NCBI RefSeq assembly: GCF_001424405.1
Contig: NZ_LMPS01000004.1
Coordinates: 802,537-866,536 of the forward strand
DNA length: 64,000 nucleotides
Source: Dyadobacter sp. Leaf189
GTDB lineage: Bacteria; Bacteroidota; Bacteroidia; Cytophagales; Spirosomataceae
Direction: 5' to 3'
Shown here: positions 28,268 to 36,591 of the stretch, one piece after another
Layout: the number at the start of each line of letters is the position of its first letter
How positions within the stretch are numbered: position 1 is the first letter of the stretch
The notes under the pieces: generated by a model
Seen by the model: the letters and a program-made list of their open reading frames with translations, nothing else
Databases searched by the model: none
What the model was told of the DNA's origin: nothing
Translations under genes and position numbers: made by a program

Positions 28268-29239
28268 TCAGATACTGCCCAGGTCTTTGGCAGCGTAAGT
28301 CAGGAATACCTCTTCGCCGACTGCCACATTTACTTTATTCCTGTAAAATGAAAGCTGCTCCATTCCATTTGTACAGCGGATTTCCCAATAGTTTCCATGA
28401 AAACGGATCGTCTCCACTTTCCCATTCCACTTGCTTTTTTCAGGATACCTGGTTTGCTTGATCTTTTCCGGTCTGATAAAATACCGCTTTTCTCCGCTGC
28501 CAAGCCAGTTGATTCCGCCTGTCAGTTCCGCCACATAGCTGTTCGCAGGTTTGTTATAAACCTCTTCGGGGGTACCTACCTGAATAATCTCTCCATTACG
28601 CAATACCGCAATCCTGTCGGACCATGCGAGTGCATCGGAAGATTCGTGGGTAACAAAAATGCAGCTGGTTTTCTGCTCATTCCGCATTTTCTCGATCGCA
28701 TTGCCAAGTACCCTGCGGTTGTGGTTGTCAAGGTGGGCGAAAGGTTCATCCAGCAGCAGTACTTCCGGCTGCTCTGCCAGTGCCTTGGCGATGGCAGTAC
28801 GTTGTTTTTCACCGCCGGACAGCAGCTTGGCCTTCTGACTTTTTACATACTCGAGACCAGCTACTTCGAGCAGTTCCCGCACGCGCTCAGTACGATATGC
28901 GGGGTCATAAAACCGGAGCGAATAGGAAATATTCTCTTCAACAGTCTGATTGGGGAAAAGCTCAAATTCCTGGTGGATCAGCCGGATAGACTCGTGCCCC
29001 GGGATCAGCTCGCCCCTCACGGACTTCAACTCTTCTCCATTGAAAATAACCTTCCCCTGATCAGAATCAAGGAACCTGCCGAAAATGCGCAGGAGCGTGC
29101 TCTTACCAGAGCCGCTCTCGCCCAAAATCGCCAGCCACTCTCCCGCCCTCAGTTCCAGGCTCACATCTGATAGTACAACCTGGTTGCCGAATTGCTTTGA
29201 AACCTGATCGGCGCGGAGAACTGTTTTATTTTTTGTCAT
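28268..29239 (-). CDS. ABC transporter ATP-binding protein with TOBE domain
   Basis: A 323-residue ATPase. Walker A is GESGSGKST (40-48), the signature is LLSGGEKQR, Walker B is VLLLDEPFAHLD and the switch His is in FVTHESSDAL. A C-terminal region from about 245 resembles the TOBE ligand-binding domain of the CysA/PotA/FbpC import ATPases. No permease or binding protein gene is adjacent, so the transported ligand and partner are unknown. The start overlaps the stop of the upstream nitroreductase gene (TAATG), so the two are translationally coupled. Confidence 0.88.
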   Translation of the reverse strand: MTKNKTVLRADQVSKQFGNQVVLSDVSLELRAGEWLAILGESGSGKSTLLRIFGRFLDSDQGKVIFNGEELKSVRGELIPGHESIRLIHQEFELFPNQTVEENISYSLRFYDPAYRTERVRELLEVAGLEYVKSQKAKLLSGGEKQRTAIAKALAEQPEVLLLDEPFAHLDNHNRRVLGNAIEKMRNEQKTSCIFVTHESSDALAWSDRIAVLRNGEIIQVGTPEEVYNKPANSYVAELTGGINWLGSGEKRYFIRPEKIKQTRYPEKSKWNGKVETIRFHGNYWEIRCTNGMEQLSFYRNKVNVAVGEEVFLTYAAKDLGSI

Positions 29240-29814
29240 TATTCTGCCCAGGTAACCTTGCTTTCAATAGGTGTACGCCGTGCGGGTGTTTCGGGCGCGT
29301 CGTGGTAACCAATGAAAAACAATCCGAGACATTTTTGATTGTCAGGAAGACCGAGGAATTCACCGAGTTCTTTCAGCACGCCCGGGCTGCTCCAATAGGA
29401 ACCAAGTCCGTATGCATTTGCGGTGAGCCACATGTTCTGCACTGCGCAAGCTGTGGAAGCAACTTCTTCCCACTCGGGGAGCTTTTCGGGATGCAGCTCT
29501 GCATTGATCACAATCACACAACCCGATTTCAGCACTTTTTCACCAGCGGCATCATAGCGCGCCTGGGAATATGACTCGGGAGGAGTGACTGTCCTGTACC
29601 GCTCTGAGAAGAAACCGGCGAGCTTATTGAGACTTGCACCTTTGAAAACGATAAACCGCCAAGGCTCGGTCAGCTTGTGTGTAGGAGCATAGTTTGCATT
29701 TTCCAGGATGTTCTTAATGACTTCATCCGGAATTTCTTTCTCGATATAACTGGGTGGAAAAATACTGCGTCTGGTGCTGATAATTGTGTTGATCGTCTGA
29801 ATAGACTGTTCCAT
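29239..29814 (-). CDS. Nitroreductase family protein
   Basis: A 191-residue FMN-dependent oxidoreductase of the nitroreductase superfamily. Visible landmarks are STRRSIFPPSY near the N-terminus, NANYAPTHKLTEPWRFIVF and the later ACAVQNMWLTANAYGLGSYW block that contacts FMN. The size and motifs match small YdjA-like enzymes. The physiological substrate is unknown. It shares one base with the ABC ATPase gene downstream (TAATG), so both come from one transcript. Confidence 0.88.
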   Translation of the reverse strand: MEQSIQTINTIISTRRSIFPPSYIEKEIPDEVIKNILENANYAPTHKLTEPWRFIVFKGASLNKLAGFFSERYRTVTPPESYSQARYDAAGEKVLKSGCVIVINAELHPEKLPEWEEVASTACAVQNMWLTANAYGLGSYWSSPGVLKELGEFLGLPDNQKCLGLFFIGYHDAPETPARRTPIESKVTWAE

Positions 29815-29845
29815 AACTACTTTTTTAATCTGAAAAATTCAAAAA

Positions 29846-29853
29846 CAAAGCTA
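29846..29853 (-). promoter_or_regulatory. Promoter -7 box TAGCTTTG
   Basis: Exact TAnnTTTG on the minus strand, 32 bp before the nitroreductase ATG; it should drive the nitroreductase-ABC ATPase pair. Confidence 0.5.
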
Positions 29854-30031
29854 ACCATTTCTCGCTCGCTGACCGGAACAATGGTGGTTTTTAGCTGACA
29901 AATTTGGTGGTTATAATTAAAATTTGCCGGCATAGCATGCTTCTTTGCCGCTAAACAATTATTTTTCGCCCTGCCTTTCCCAAAGACCTAATTTCATCAC
30001 CGAAATTAATCCAAACCAAAACCTGACTTAT

Positions 30032-30352
30032 ATGCTTGTTACGACTACCCCGAACATCGAAGGTAAAAAGATCATCAAATACATTGGCCTGGTAAATGGT
30101 GAGGCTATTATCGGCGCCAATTTCTTCAAAGACTTCCTCGCAAACGTACGTGATGTGGTAGGCGGCCGCTCGGGCTCTTACGAACAGGGTCTCCGGGAAG
30201 CAAAAAGCATTGCAATCCGTGAAATGATGGATCAGGCGCAAAGGCTGGGTGCCAATGCGGTGATTGGCGTGGATATTGACCTGGAAACGATTGGCAGCGG
30301 TAGTTCCATGTTAATGGTAAGTGCCAATGGAACTGCGGTCTGTTTTGAGTAA
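30032..30352 (+). CDS. YbjQ/UPF0145 family protein
   Basis: A 106-residue protein matching the YbjQ (DUF74, heavy-metal-binding-like) family across its whole length. Signs are [41 protein letters not shown] middle and a C-terminal MVSANGTAV. Structures of relatives form pentamers; the cellular role is unknown. I chose ATG 30032 because relatives begin with MLVTTT; the longer open frame from 29945 adds an unrelated segment. It converges on metF. Confidence 0.85.
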   Translation: MLVTTTPNIEGKKIIKYIGLVNGEAIIGANFFKDFLANVRDVVGGRSGSYEQGLREAKSIAIREMMDQAQRLGANAVIGVDIDLETIGSGSSMLMVSANGTAVCFE

Positions 30353-30377
30353 CAGGTGCTCTTTTCAGAACACCTGT
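30352..30377. terminator. Hairpin between convergent genes
   Basis: ACAGGTG and CACCTGT (7-bp perfect arms, with inner TCT/AGA pairing) lie at the ends of the YbjQ-like gene and metF. There is no strong T run, so termination is likely but not certain. Confidence 0.45.
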
Positions 30378-31321
30378 CTTGCTATCTGGGCTACATTGTC
30401 CGACTTACCCATTGTGTAAAAATGGAGAACAGGCACGCCGTAAGCCATTAATTCCTTGCATTGCTGGATTCCCCACTCGATACCAACCTGGCGGACTTCC
30501 TTGTCAGTAGCGCATTTTTCAACTTCTTTAACAAGGTCCTGCGGAAATTCCAGATGGAAAATCTGCGCGAGTACGCTGAGCTGCTTGCGCGTGGCCAGCG
30601 GTTTCAATCCCGGGATAATGGGAACAGTAATACCTTCGGCGCGGCATCTTTCGACAAAGCGGAAGTATTTCTCGTTATCGAAAAACATTTGTGTTACGAT
30701 ATAATCTGCACCAAGCGCTACTTTCTTGCGAAGGTGCTCATAATCTGCATCAATGCTGGCTGCGTCAAAATGCATTTCAGGGTAGCCCGCTACGCCGATA
30801 CAAAAATTGGTAGGTGACATTTCCGTTTCCGCATTCAGCAGAATCCCGTTATTCATGTTATGAACCTGCGCGACCAGTTCAGAAGCGTAGGTATGTCCGC
30901 CTGTTTTAGGCTGGAATACGCCGGCTGATTTTTCAGGATCGCCTCTGAGTACAAGCACATTGTCGATACCCAGGTAATGCAGATCGATCAGGACATCCTC
31001 GGTTTCATCTTTGGTAAAGCCGCCGCAGATCACGTGCGGGACTGCATCTACATGGAAACGCTCCATTAACCTTGCACAAATGCCGACAGTACCTGGCCGT
31101 TTTCTGATCGGTATCCGCTCGATAGTCCCGTCCGTGCGGACACGGTCGATCAGTTCTTCGCGGTGATATGTTACGTCCACAAACGGAGGTTTAAATTCCA
31201 TTAGCGGCTCTATCGAATTCAGTAATTCATTGATATTCTGACCTTTCAGCGGCGGGATAATTTCGATGGAAAACAGGGTTTTGCCGTTTGCCTGCTGAAT
31301 GAAATCGGTTACTTTGGTCAT
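30365..31321 (-). CDS. metF: Methylenetetrahydrofolate reductase
   Basis: A 318-residue flavoprotein of the MetF family that reduces 5,10-methylene-THF to 5-methyl-THF for methionine synthesis. Landmarks are LFSIEIIPP with the catalytic Glu, VDVTYHRE, NVLVLRGDPE, FCIGVAGYPEMH and DYIVTQMFFDN. Its length is normal. A likely promoter is ATTGG-N19-TTCATTTG within 31345-31382, just upstream. A terminated candidate RNA lies behind that promoter. The methionine gene metX is about 16 kb away. Confidence 0.95.
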   Translation of the reverse strand: MTKVTDFIQQANGKTLFSIEIIPPLKGQNINELLNSIEPLMEFKPPFVDVTYHREELIDRVRTDGTIERIPIRKRPGTVGICARLMERFHVDAVPHVICGGFTKDETEDVLIDLHYLGIDNVLVLRGDPEKSAGVFQPKTGGHTYASELVAQVHNMNNGILLNAETEMSPTNFCIGVAGYPEMHFDAASIDADYEHLRKKVALGADYIVTQMFFDNEKYFRFVERCRAEGITVPIIPGLKPLATRKQLSVLAQIFHLEFPQDLVKEVEKCATDKEVRQVGIEWGIQQCKELMAYGVPVLHFYTMGKSDNVAQIARQVF

Positions 31322-31344
31322 GAAAGAAAGTGGCGTGTTCTGAT

Positions 31345-31382
31345 GATGCTACAAATGAACACGATTTGAAAATGCGAACCAA
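31345..31382 (-). promoter_or_regulatory. Probable metF promoter
   Basis: On the minus strand a TTGG and a TTCATTTG box are 19-20 bp apart, close to the Bacteroidota TTTG/TAnnTTTG arrangement, ending about 25-30 bp before the metF ATG. Confidence 0.4.
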
Positions 31383-31392
31383 TTAGTGAGTA

Positions 31393-31426
31393 CAAAAAAA
31401 TGGCCTACCGCATTACAGTAGGCCAT
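31393..31426 (-). terminator. Intrinsic terminator of the candidate RNA
   Basis: On the minus strand ATGGCCTAC pairs perfectly with GTAGGCCAT (9 bp) and is followed by TTTTTTT. It lies about 70 bp before metF. Confidence 0.8.
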
Positions 31427-31535
31427 TCCACGTAAACCCTCCTCTATCAGTGTTCGTCAAAAATGTTATTGGGTTTCTGACGGGCGTCAGTCCCACAGCA
31501 ACAATTTGCTTGACTGAATACTAATAACTAAAATT
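31393..31535 (-). ncRNA. Candidate small RNA upstream of metF, class unknown
   Basis: A minus-strand unit with a promoter-like start (AATTG, about 19 bp, ATAATTTG at 31542-31549) and a strong terminator end (31393-31426). The roughly 140-nt product has no open frame. It can fold as a rod: an apical TGGG-a-CTGAC/GTCAG-aaa-CCCA hairpin, then CAAAtTGTT/AACATTTTTG pairing, then TATtCAGT/ACTGATA, followed by the terminator stem. It may be a free small RNA or a metF leader; the separate metF promoter favours the first. The fold was judged by eye only. Confidence 0.45.
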
Positions 31536-31595
31536 CTGTGCCAAATTATTAAACAATGTGAGAAGGAACAATTTATATCAAAGTTTTTTTTCAAG

Positions 31596-31619
31596 AATTG
31601 TAGTTTTAGTACTACAATT
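31596..31619. repeat. Inverted repeat in the metF/GNAT gap
   Basis: A perfect 9-bp inverted repeat AATTGTAGT/ACTACAATT around TTTAGT. It could be an operator for the upstream promoter region of the candidate RNA or part of a 3' end; nothing decides this. Confidence 0.35.
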
Positions 31620-31754
31620 TAGCTGAATATTGCACTGAAATTCTAAAAACCACACAACACTCAATTTTAGACGGTGTTTCGAAATTCAGCAAATCCGGGA
31701 ATTCGTTCCCCATTACTCTACAATACACCGTCGTGAATGCAGTTTTCCTGCTTT

Positions 31755-32213
31755 TTAAGCATAATCAAGCGTCCGCGTCATCTCAATGTGCTCTATTTCG
31801 TCTTCCAGATAAATGTCGCCCGACTGCCGGAAACCAAACGATTCATAGAATCTCTTAAGGTAAAGCTGCGCCCCGATGCGGATAATGCTTTTTCCATAAA
31901 GCATTTCGAGTTTTTCAATTGACACATTCAACAGCTCCACGCCTGCCCCAATTCCCCGCGCTTCCCGCGCGACTGCAATCCTGCCGATGGAAGGATATAT
32001 ATAGGATAAGCCAGCCGGAACTATCCTGGAAACCGCCACGAGCTTACCCTCGCGATAACCCAGCAAATGGTGACATTGCTGGTCTTTATTATCAAGATCC
32101 TGGAAACAGCATTTTTGCTCAACGATGAAAACTTCGTTTCTCAGACGCAGCAATTGATAAACTGCTTCATTCGTAAGTATTTCAAAGGTTTGGAACTGCC
32201 AGTCGAGTAGCAT
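31755..32213 (-). CDS. GNAT acetyltransferase, ElaA-like
   Basis: A 152-residue GNAT-fold protein of the ElaA group. Signs are LLRLRNEVFIVEQKC with its conserved Cys, CHHLLGYREGKLVAVSRI, IGRIAVAREARGIGAGVELL (acetyl-CoA loop) and RFYESFGFRQ near the end. I chose ATG 32213, which gives the family N-terminus (LLDWQFQTFEIL) and length; the open frame extends 39 residues further without family support. The acceptor substrate is unknown. Confidence 0.88.
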   Translation of the reverse strand: MLLDWQFQTFEILTNEAVYQLLRLRNEVFIVEQKCCFQDLDNKDQQCHHLLGYREGKLVAVSRIVPAGLSYIYPSIGRIAVAREARGIGAGVELLNVSIEKLEMLYGKSIIRIGAQLYLKRFYESFGFRQSGDIYLEDEIEHIEMTRTLDYA

Positions 32214-32240
32214 AGGATTATTAATGGTCACGATAAAATA

Positions 32241-32248
32241 TATATTTG
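32241..32248 (+). promoter_or_regulatory. Promoter -7 box TATATTTG
   Basis: Exact TAnnTTTG match about 85 bp before the YebC gene, in the divergent gap with the ElaA-like gene. Confidence 0.45.
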
Positions 32249-32332
32249 CCTGATCTGTTCGTCTTTTTAAATTTGCTGCAAAATTGATCACCTTAGCATC
32301 AATAAAAAACTTAACAATTAATATTAACAAGC

Positions 32333-33046
32333 ATGGGAAGGGCTTTTGAATATAGAAAGGCTAGAATGTTTAAGCGTTGGGACAAAATGGCCAAAACTTT
32401 TACGAGGATTGGTAAGGAGATTGTCCTCGCGGTGAAAAGCGGAACTGCGGATCCCGCCACCAATGCGAAGCTACGTGTTCTTTTACAAAATGCCAGGGCA
32501 GCCAACATGCCGAAGGATACCATCGAGCGGGCGATCAAACGGGCAACCTCGAAGGATCAGGAAGATTACAAAGAAATGGTTTACGAAGGCTACGGGCCAC
32601 ACGGAGTTGCGATCCTGGTGGAAAGTACTACCGACAATCCTACGCGTACCGTTGCGAATGTGAGGAGCTACTTCAACAAACTCGGCGGTAGCCTCGGTAC
32701 TTCGGGTATGCTTGACTTTATTTTCGACCGTAAGTGCATTTTCAAGATCAAAAACAATGGAAAGGATCTGGAAGAACTCGAATTTGAGCTTATTGACTTA
32801 GGCGGAGAAGAGGTATTTCTGGATGAAGAAAGCGGACTGATCAACATCTATGGTGAATTCGCCGCATTTGGTGCATTGCAACATTATTTCGAGGAAAATG
32901 GCTACGAGATCGTGGAAGCTGATTTCGAGCGCATTCCAAATGATACCAAAACACTGAGTGAAGAAGAGGCCGCAGAAGTTGAGAAATTGATCGAAAAGAT
33001 CGAGGACGACGACGATGTTCAGCGCGTTTACCACAATATGGCTTAA
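32333..33046 (+). CDS. YebC/PmpR family protein
   Basis: A 237-residue protein with the YebC fold: MGRAFEYRKARMFKRWDKMAK at the start (in place of the common MAGHSKW), NMPKDTIERAIKRA, VYEGYGPHGVAILVE, FNKLGGSLGTSG and an acidic C-terminus. YebC-type proteins bind DNA in some bacteria (PmpR) and act in translation at proline-rich stretches in others. The variant N-terminus marks the YebC-II-like branch common in Bacteroidota. It ends 4 bp into the convergent GreA-like gene. Confidence 0.9.
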   Translation: MGRAFEYRKARMFKRWDKMAKTFTRIGKEIVLAVKSGTADPATNAKLRVLLQNARAANMPKDTIERAIKRATSKDQEDYKEMVYEGYGPHGVAILVESTTDNPTRTVANVRSYFNKLGGSLGTSGMLDFIFDRKCIFKIKNNGKDLEELEFELIDLGGEEVFLDEESGLINIYGEFAAFGALQHYFEENGYEIVEADFERIPNDTKTLSEEEAAEVEKLIEKIEDDDDVQRVYHNMA

Positions 33047-33489
33047 TGCAGGCTGATTATCTCCTGTTGCTTTTTCATAAATTCAAATTTGCTCCCGGCT
33101 TCTTTCCCAAGTAAAGAAGCACCTACCGGAGACGATGAAGAGACTGCCAAAACGGTCTCTTCATTTATTTTTACGGCACCCAGACTGACGGCTACGAAAA
33201 ACCACCCGGCAGTAGTATTCAGCAGAGAACCTACTCCGACGCGCTGACTTGCCTCATTTGCATTTACCCGCTCCAATACCAACCTCTCCATGCGCGTTTG
33301 CTCGTATTGCCGCGCGTGCATGTTGCGGTCGAGCTGCCCCATGGAGCGTGAGGTTTCGTATTTGTCGCCCATCGAGCTTTTACCCTGATCATTAGCCGAC
33401 TCCTGCGCCGCCTCCATCGCATTCCACGATACCAGCAGCTTGTCGTCGAGTATTGCTTTGAGCTTTTCTAAAACGTTTGCTTTGTCCAT
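33043..33489 (-). CDS. GreA/GreB C-terminal domain-like protein
   Basis: A 148-residue protein. The N-terminal half is helical and charged (about 1-75) and the C-terminal half carries the GreA/GreB FKBP-like fold, ending with SSPVGASLLGKEAGSKF, the hallmark of the family. True GreA has a coiled-coil with acidic tip that enters the RNA polymerase channel; the first half here is different (KSSMGDKYETSRSMGQLDRN), so it may bind polymerase without cleavage stimulation. Such proteins are often mislabelled as 3-oxoacyl-ACP synthase in databases. Confidence 0.75.
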   Translation of the reverse strand: MDKANVLEKLKAILDDKLLVSWNAMEAAQESANDQGKSSMGDKYETSRSMGQLDRNMHARQYEQTRMERLVLERVNANEASQRVGVGSLLNTTAGWFFVAVSLGAVKINEETVLAVSSSSPVGASLLGKEAGSKFEFMKKQQEIISLH

Positions 33490-33519
33490 AAAAAAATAAA
33501 GGTTACCAATATGGTAACC
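33490..33519 (-). terminator. Intrinsic terminator after the esterase gene
   Basis: On the minus strand GGTTACCA-TAT-TGGTAACC is followed by TTTATTTTTT, 49 bp after the stop of the T9SS esterase. It lies immediately before the GreA-like start, so an operator role for that gene is the alternative. Confidence 0.6.
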
Positions 33520-33567
33520 CTATTAAAACTACACTTGATGGTAAAGTTAAGCTTTGGACAACTCAAA

Positions 33568-35280
33568 TCACATTTTCGTGATCTTCTTCCGGACGGATTG
33601 ACCGCCGTTCGTTTTGATCTCGACGATGTAAGCGCCTTTGCCCAAGGCAGAAATATCTAACTGACTTGTTTTTTCTTTTTGTATCAAAAGCTTCCCGCTC
33701 AGATCGAACACGTTCAGATTATCGACAGTCGCGCCGTTATTCAGCACCACTTCTACAAAATGCTGGGCCGGGTTTGGATATACAAAATCGTTCTCGCGTG
33801 CAATGGCAGTTTTGACAGCCACAATACTGGATAATGAAGCTTTTCCGTCATAATCGACCTGATAAAGGCGATAGTAAGTCAGCCGCTCGGATACCTGCTC
33901 GTCTGCATAAGTATAGGTATTACTTACCCGGCTGTCGCCGAAGCCTTTCACCTGTCCGATCACCTCGAAATTGACTGCATCAAGGCTTCTTTGAACTTCA
34001 AAATAGTCGTTGTTCTCCTCTGAGGAAGTTACCCAGGTTAAACGGTTCCTGCCGGCAGCATCCTTTTGTCCGGTAAAGCTTACCAGATCTACCGGTAGCG
34101 GCGGTCCGGGCAGCGGCGGCGCGGTGGCCATCAGAGACCTGGCATTGCCAAGAAGGTTTGTCTGAGGATTGGTAATAGCGTCTCGCCACAGCTCGGCCGC
34201 GCGGCGCTGGCCTTCTTCATTGAAATGCAGCCCGTCATATCGTCCCGACTGTCCGATCTGGTTGAGGTCAGCGCCGCGGAAAACGTCGTGTATTTCATTA
34301 ATCAATGCATTCTGTGCATCAGTTTTCTCCTGGTTAATCCCATTGTTATAACAGGAAGTCGCGATCATCCAGGGAAGATTATCGTAGTTGGCCTCACTCC
34401 TGGATTTCTCAATCACCATTTTATTCCTGAAATAAAACCCTGCGCCGGTTGTATCCCCATCGTTGACACCGTGTGCCGAAAGTATCGCGCGCAAGCCTGT
34501 GCGGGGCATATAGGTGGTAATGGTATTCCTGATATTGACGTAGGGCATTCTGATACTGTATTTGATAAACCCGTGGTCGAAGTTGATGTTATATGCCGCT
34601 TTGTATAAATGTCCCATGCTGCTCCCGCCAAATGCGGCGCTGTAAAAAAGCACGGGTACATTGAGCGAGCTGACCAGTAAATCGCCAAGCTGTGTCCAGA
34701 ACCAGGGATATTGTGCCATCGGCGCAATCCCGCAGTTAAGACAAAACTGAACGGGCGCAAGGGGCGGCAGATCAGCCGGGCTGCCCGATTCGAGATATTT
34801 ATTGTACAGCTCGACATTTGCATTGGGATCAATTGTATTAACAAGATCGCTGCTTGCAGGCTTCATTTCGCTCTCCGCCTTTGCCGCATTGGAATGTCCC
34901 ACGATCAGGAACACCTCTCCTACGCCCACTTTTTCAACGATCGTACTGTTGCCGATCTGTTCGCCATTCTTCATTGTTCTCACTTCCAGATCAAACCTTC
35001 CTCCTCTAGCATTGAGTGAGCCTGAGAATATGTAACCCGAAGGATTGCTGACAATGGTGGTCCAGTCCACACCGAATCCCGGCTCTCCGTCGCGGGTCTT
35101 TAATCTGGCCTGGATCTGGTCGGGATCATTGAGGTAAGTACCGTTGATAAACACTTTTGCGTCGCCTGACTGATCGCGCTGGTATACCATACGCGATGGT
35201 GGAAAAGTCACATTGACCTGTCCGAAGAGTGCTGATGAAGCCAGTAGGAAGTTGATGAAAGTAAAAAATTTCAAGTGCAT
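33568..35280 (-). CDS. T9SS-secreted sialate O-acetylesterase/SGNH-like protein
   Basis: A 570-residue secreted protein with a signal peptide ending LFGQ. The central region resembles the sialate O-acetylesterase/SGNH family: EVFLIVGHSNAA holds the nucleophile Ser, and DGLHFNEEGQ holds the Asp/His pair. The nucleophile block reads GHSN where relatives have GQSN. From about 490 onward is a type A T9SS sorting domain (YPNPAQHFVEV, LDISALGKGAYIVEI, VRKKITKM). Protein is likely exported across the outer membrane and anchored or released; deacetylation of a sugar is inferred only. Confidence 0.8.
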   Translation of the reverse strand: MHLKFFTFINFLLASSALFGQVNVTFPPSRMVYQRDQSGDAKVFINGTYLNDPDQIQARLKTRDGEPGFGVDWTTIVSNPSGYIFSGSLNARGGRFDLEVRTMKNGEQIGNSTIVEKVGVGEVFLIVGHSNAAKAESEMKPASSDLVNTIDPNANVELYNKYLESGSPADLPPLAPVQFCLNCGIAPMAQYPWFWTQLGDLLVSSLNVPVLFYSAAFGGSSMGHLYKAAYNINFDHGFIKYSIRMPYVNIRNTITTYMPRTGLRAILSAHGVNDGDTTGAGFYFRNKMVIEKSRSEANYDNLPWMIATSCYNNGINQEKTDAQNALINEIHDVFRGADLNQIGQSGRYDGLHFNEEGQRRAAELWRDAITNPQTNLLGNARSLMATAPPLPGPPLPVDLVSFTGQKDAAGRNRLTWVTSSEENNDYFEVQRSLDAVNFEVIGQVKGFGDSRVSNTYTYADEQVSERLTYYRLYQVDYDGKASLSSIVAVKTAIARENDFVYPNPAQHFVEVVLNNGATVDNLNVFDLSGKLLIQKEKTSQLDISALGKGAYIVEIKTNGGQSVRKKITKM

Positions 35281-35640
35281 ATAATGTAAGATTTAGGTGG
35301 AAAATCGACACTAGCAGACACACCTGTCTCAGGAATTGACAAATGCCAAAACAGCACAGATTGACCTTATTTCACCATCAAGTAATTAGTTGATTATCAA
35401 AAAGCAAGGAGGAGATCGATGGATTTACCGGAAGCACATTGGCAAAATCCTTTGTAACAAAAATACCAATTCCTATGACAATTCAACTATTGGTAACAAA
35501 ATAATTCTATAAATTATCTATACCAGAATAGCGGTGCTTTTCGCAGCCCCGCGGCCGGGGTTCCTCTCCTATTTGGCCATTGTTTTTTCTCAATGCCAGC
35601 TTACTTATTATCTTTGCGAAACATTCATTGACAATTCACA
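35281..35640. other. Divergent intergenic region between esterase and pyrB
   Basis: This 360-bp region carries promoters for both sides. Minus strand: TATTTTTG at 35459-35466, 180 bp before the esterase. Plus strand: TATCTTTG before pyrB (see that entry). A GC-rich stem CCCCG-CGGC-CGGGG at 35547-35560 may act in the pyrB promoter region. No gene was seen. Confidence 0.5.
35609..35616 (+). promoter_or_regulatory. pyrB promoter -7 box TATCTTTG
   Basis: Exact TAnnTTTG match 25 bp before the pyrB ATG, leaving almost no leader for PyrR-dependent attenuation. Confidence 0.55.
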
Positions 35641-36561
35641 ATGACAAAACTTTCGGTCCGGCATTTACTTGGCATCAAAAACCTGAACGAGAACGACATC
35701 CATACGATTTTAGACACTGCTACTGAATTCAAGGACGTCATTAACCGGCCGATCAAGAAAGTCCCCTCCCTCAGAGATATAACCATTGCCAACGTTTTCT
35801 TCGAAAATTCAACCCGTACCAGGCTTTCATTTGAGCTGGCCGAAAAGCGACTTTCTGCGGATGTTGTAAATTTTTCGGCTTCCGGGAGTTCGGTAAAAAA
35901 AGGGGAAACGCTGCTCGACACGGTCAACAATATCCTTGCAATGAAGGTAGATATGATCGTAATGCGCCACAGCAGTCCGGGCGCGCCGCATTATCTCTCG
36001 ACACGCATTCCCGCCAATGTGGTCAATGCAGGTGACGGGACTCACGAGCACCCTACTCAGGCATTGCTGGATGCATTTTCAATGCGGGAAAAACTGGGGG
36101 ACCTAGGGGGTAAAAAGATCGCTATCATAGGTGACATAACTCATTCAAGGGTAGCTCTGTCAAACATATTCTGCCTGCAAAAACTGGGTGCTGAGGTGAT
36201 GGTATGCGGCCCGTCTACATTAATCCCCAAGCATTTGGGCGAGCTTGGTGTCCGGATCAGCCACAATGTGAAAGAGGCGCTGGACTGGTGCGATGTAGCC
36301 AATGTACTCCGCATTCAACTGGAAAGACAGCAGATCAAATACTTCCCCTCACTCAGGGAATACTCACTTTATTTCGGCATCAACAAACAGATGCTCGACG
36401 ACCTGAACAAAGAGATTGTACTCATGCACCCCGGCCCGATTAACCGCGGCGTTGAGCTATCTTCTGATGCAGCAGATTCGCATCACTCCATTATCCTGAA
36501 CCAGGTTGAAAATGGCGTAGCCGTGAGAATGGCGGTTTTGTACCTGCTTGCGCAGCAATAG
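35641..36561 (+). CDS. pyrB: Aspartate carbamoyltransferase catalytic subunit
   Basis: A 306-residue enzyme that joins carbamoyl phosphate and aspartate, the first committed step of pyrimidine synthesis. Landmarks are FFENSTRTRLSFE (carbamoyl phosphate site), SSVKKGETLLDT, RHSSPGAPH, AGDGTHEHPTQALLDAF and LMHPGPINRGVE. No regulatory subunit gene follows. The next gene, an SDR, starts 30 bp later and may be co-transcribed. The regulator gene pyrR is about 19 kb away. Confidence 0.96.
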   Translation: MTKLSVRHLLGIKNLNENDIHTILDTATEFKDVINRPIKKVPSLRDITIANVFFENSTRTRLSFELAEKRLSADVVNFSASGSSVKKGETLLDTVNNILAMKVDMIVMRHSSPGAPHYLSTRIPANVVNAGDGTHEHPTQALLDAFSMREKLGDLGGKKIAIIGDITHSRVALSNIFCLQKLGAEVMVCGPSTLIPKHLGELGVRISHNVKEALDWCDVANVLRIQLERQQIKYFPSLREYSLYFGINKQMLDDLNKEIVLMHPGPINRGVELSSDAADSHHSIILNQVENGVAVRMAVLYLLAQQ

Positions 36562-36591
36562 GATTTGTTTTTATTCTAAATCCCCGATTTC

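Noticed and set aside
31440..31510. SAM-I riboswitch for metF, because of a GGGACTG...GAAACCC resemblance
   Set aside because: The required GGTGCTAATTCC segment and closing helix are missing, unlike the clear case before metX.
31526..31548. Sigma-54 promoter from TGGCAC on the minus strand
   Set aside because: The -12 GC element is not at the right distance, and a TTG/ATAATTTG promoter explains the position better.
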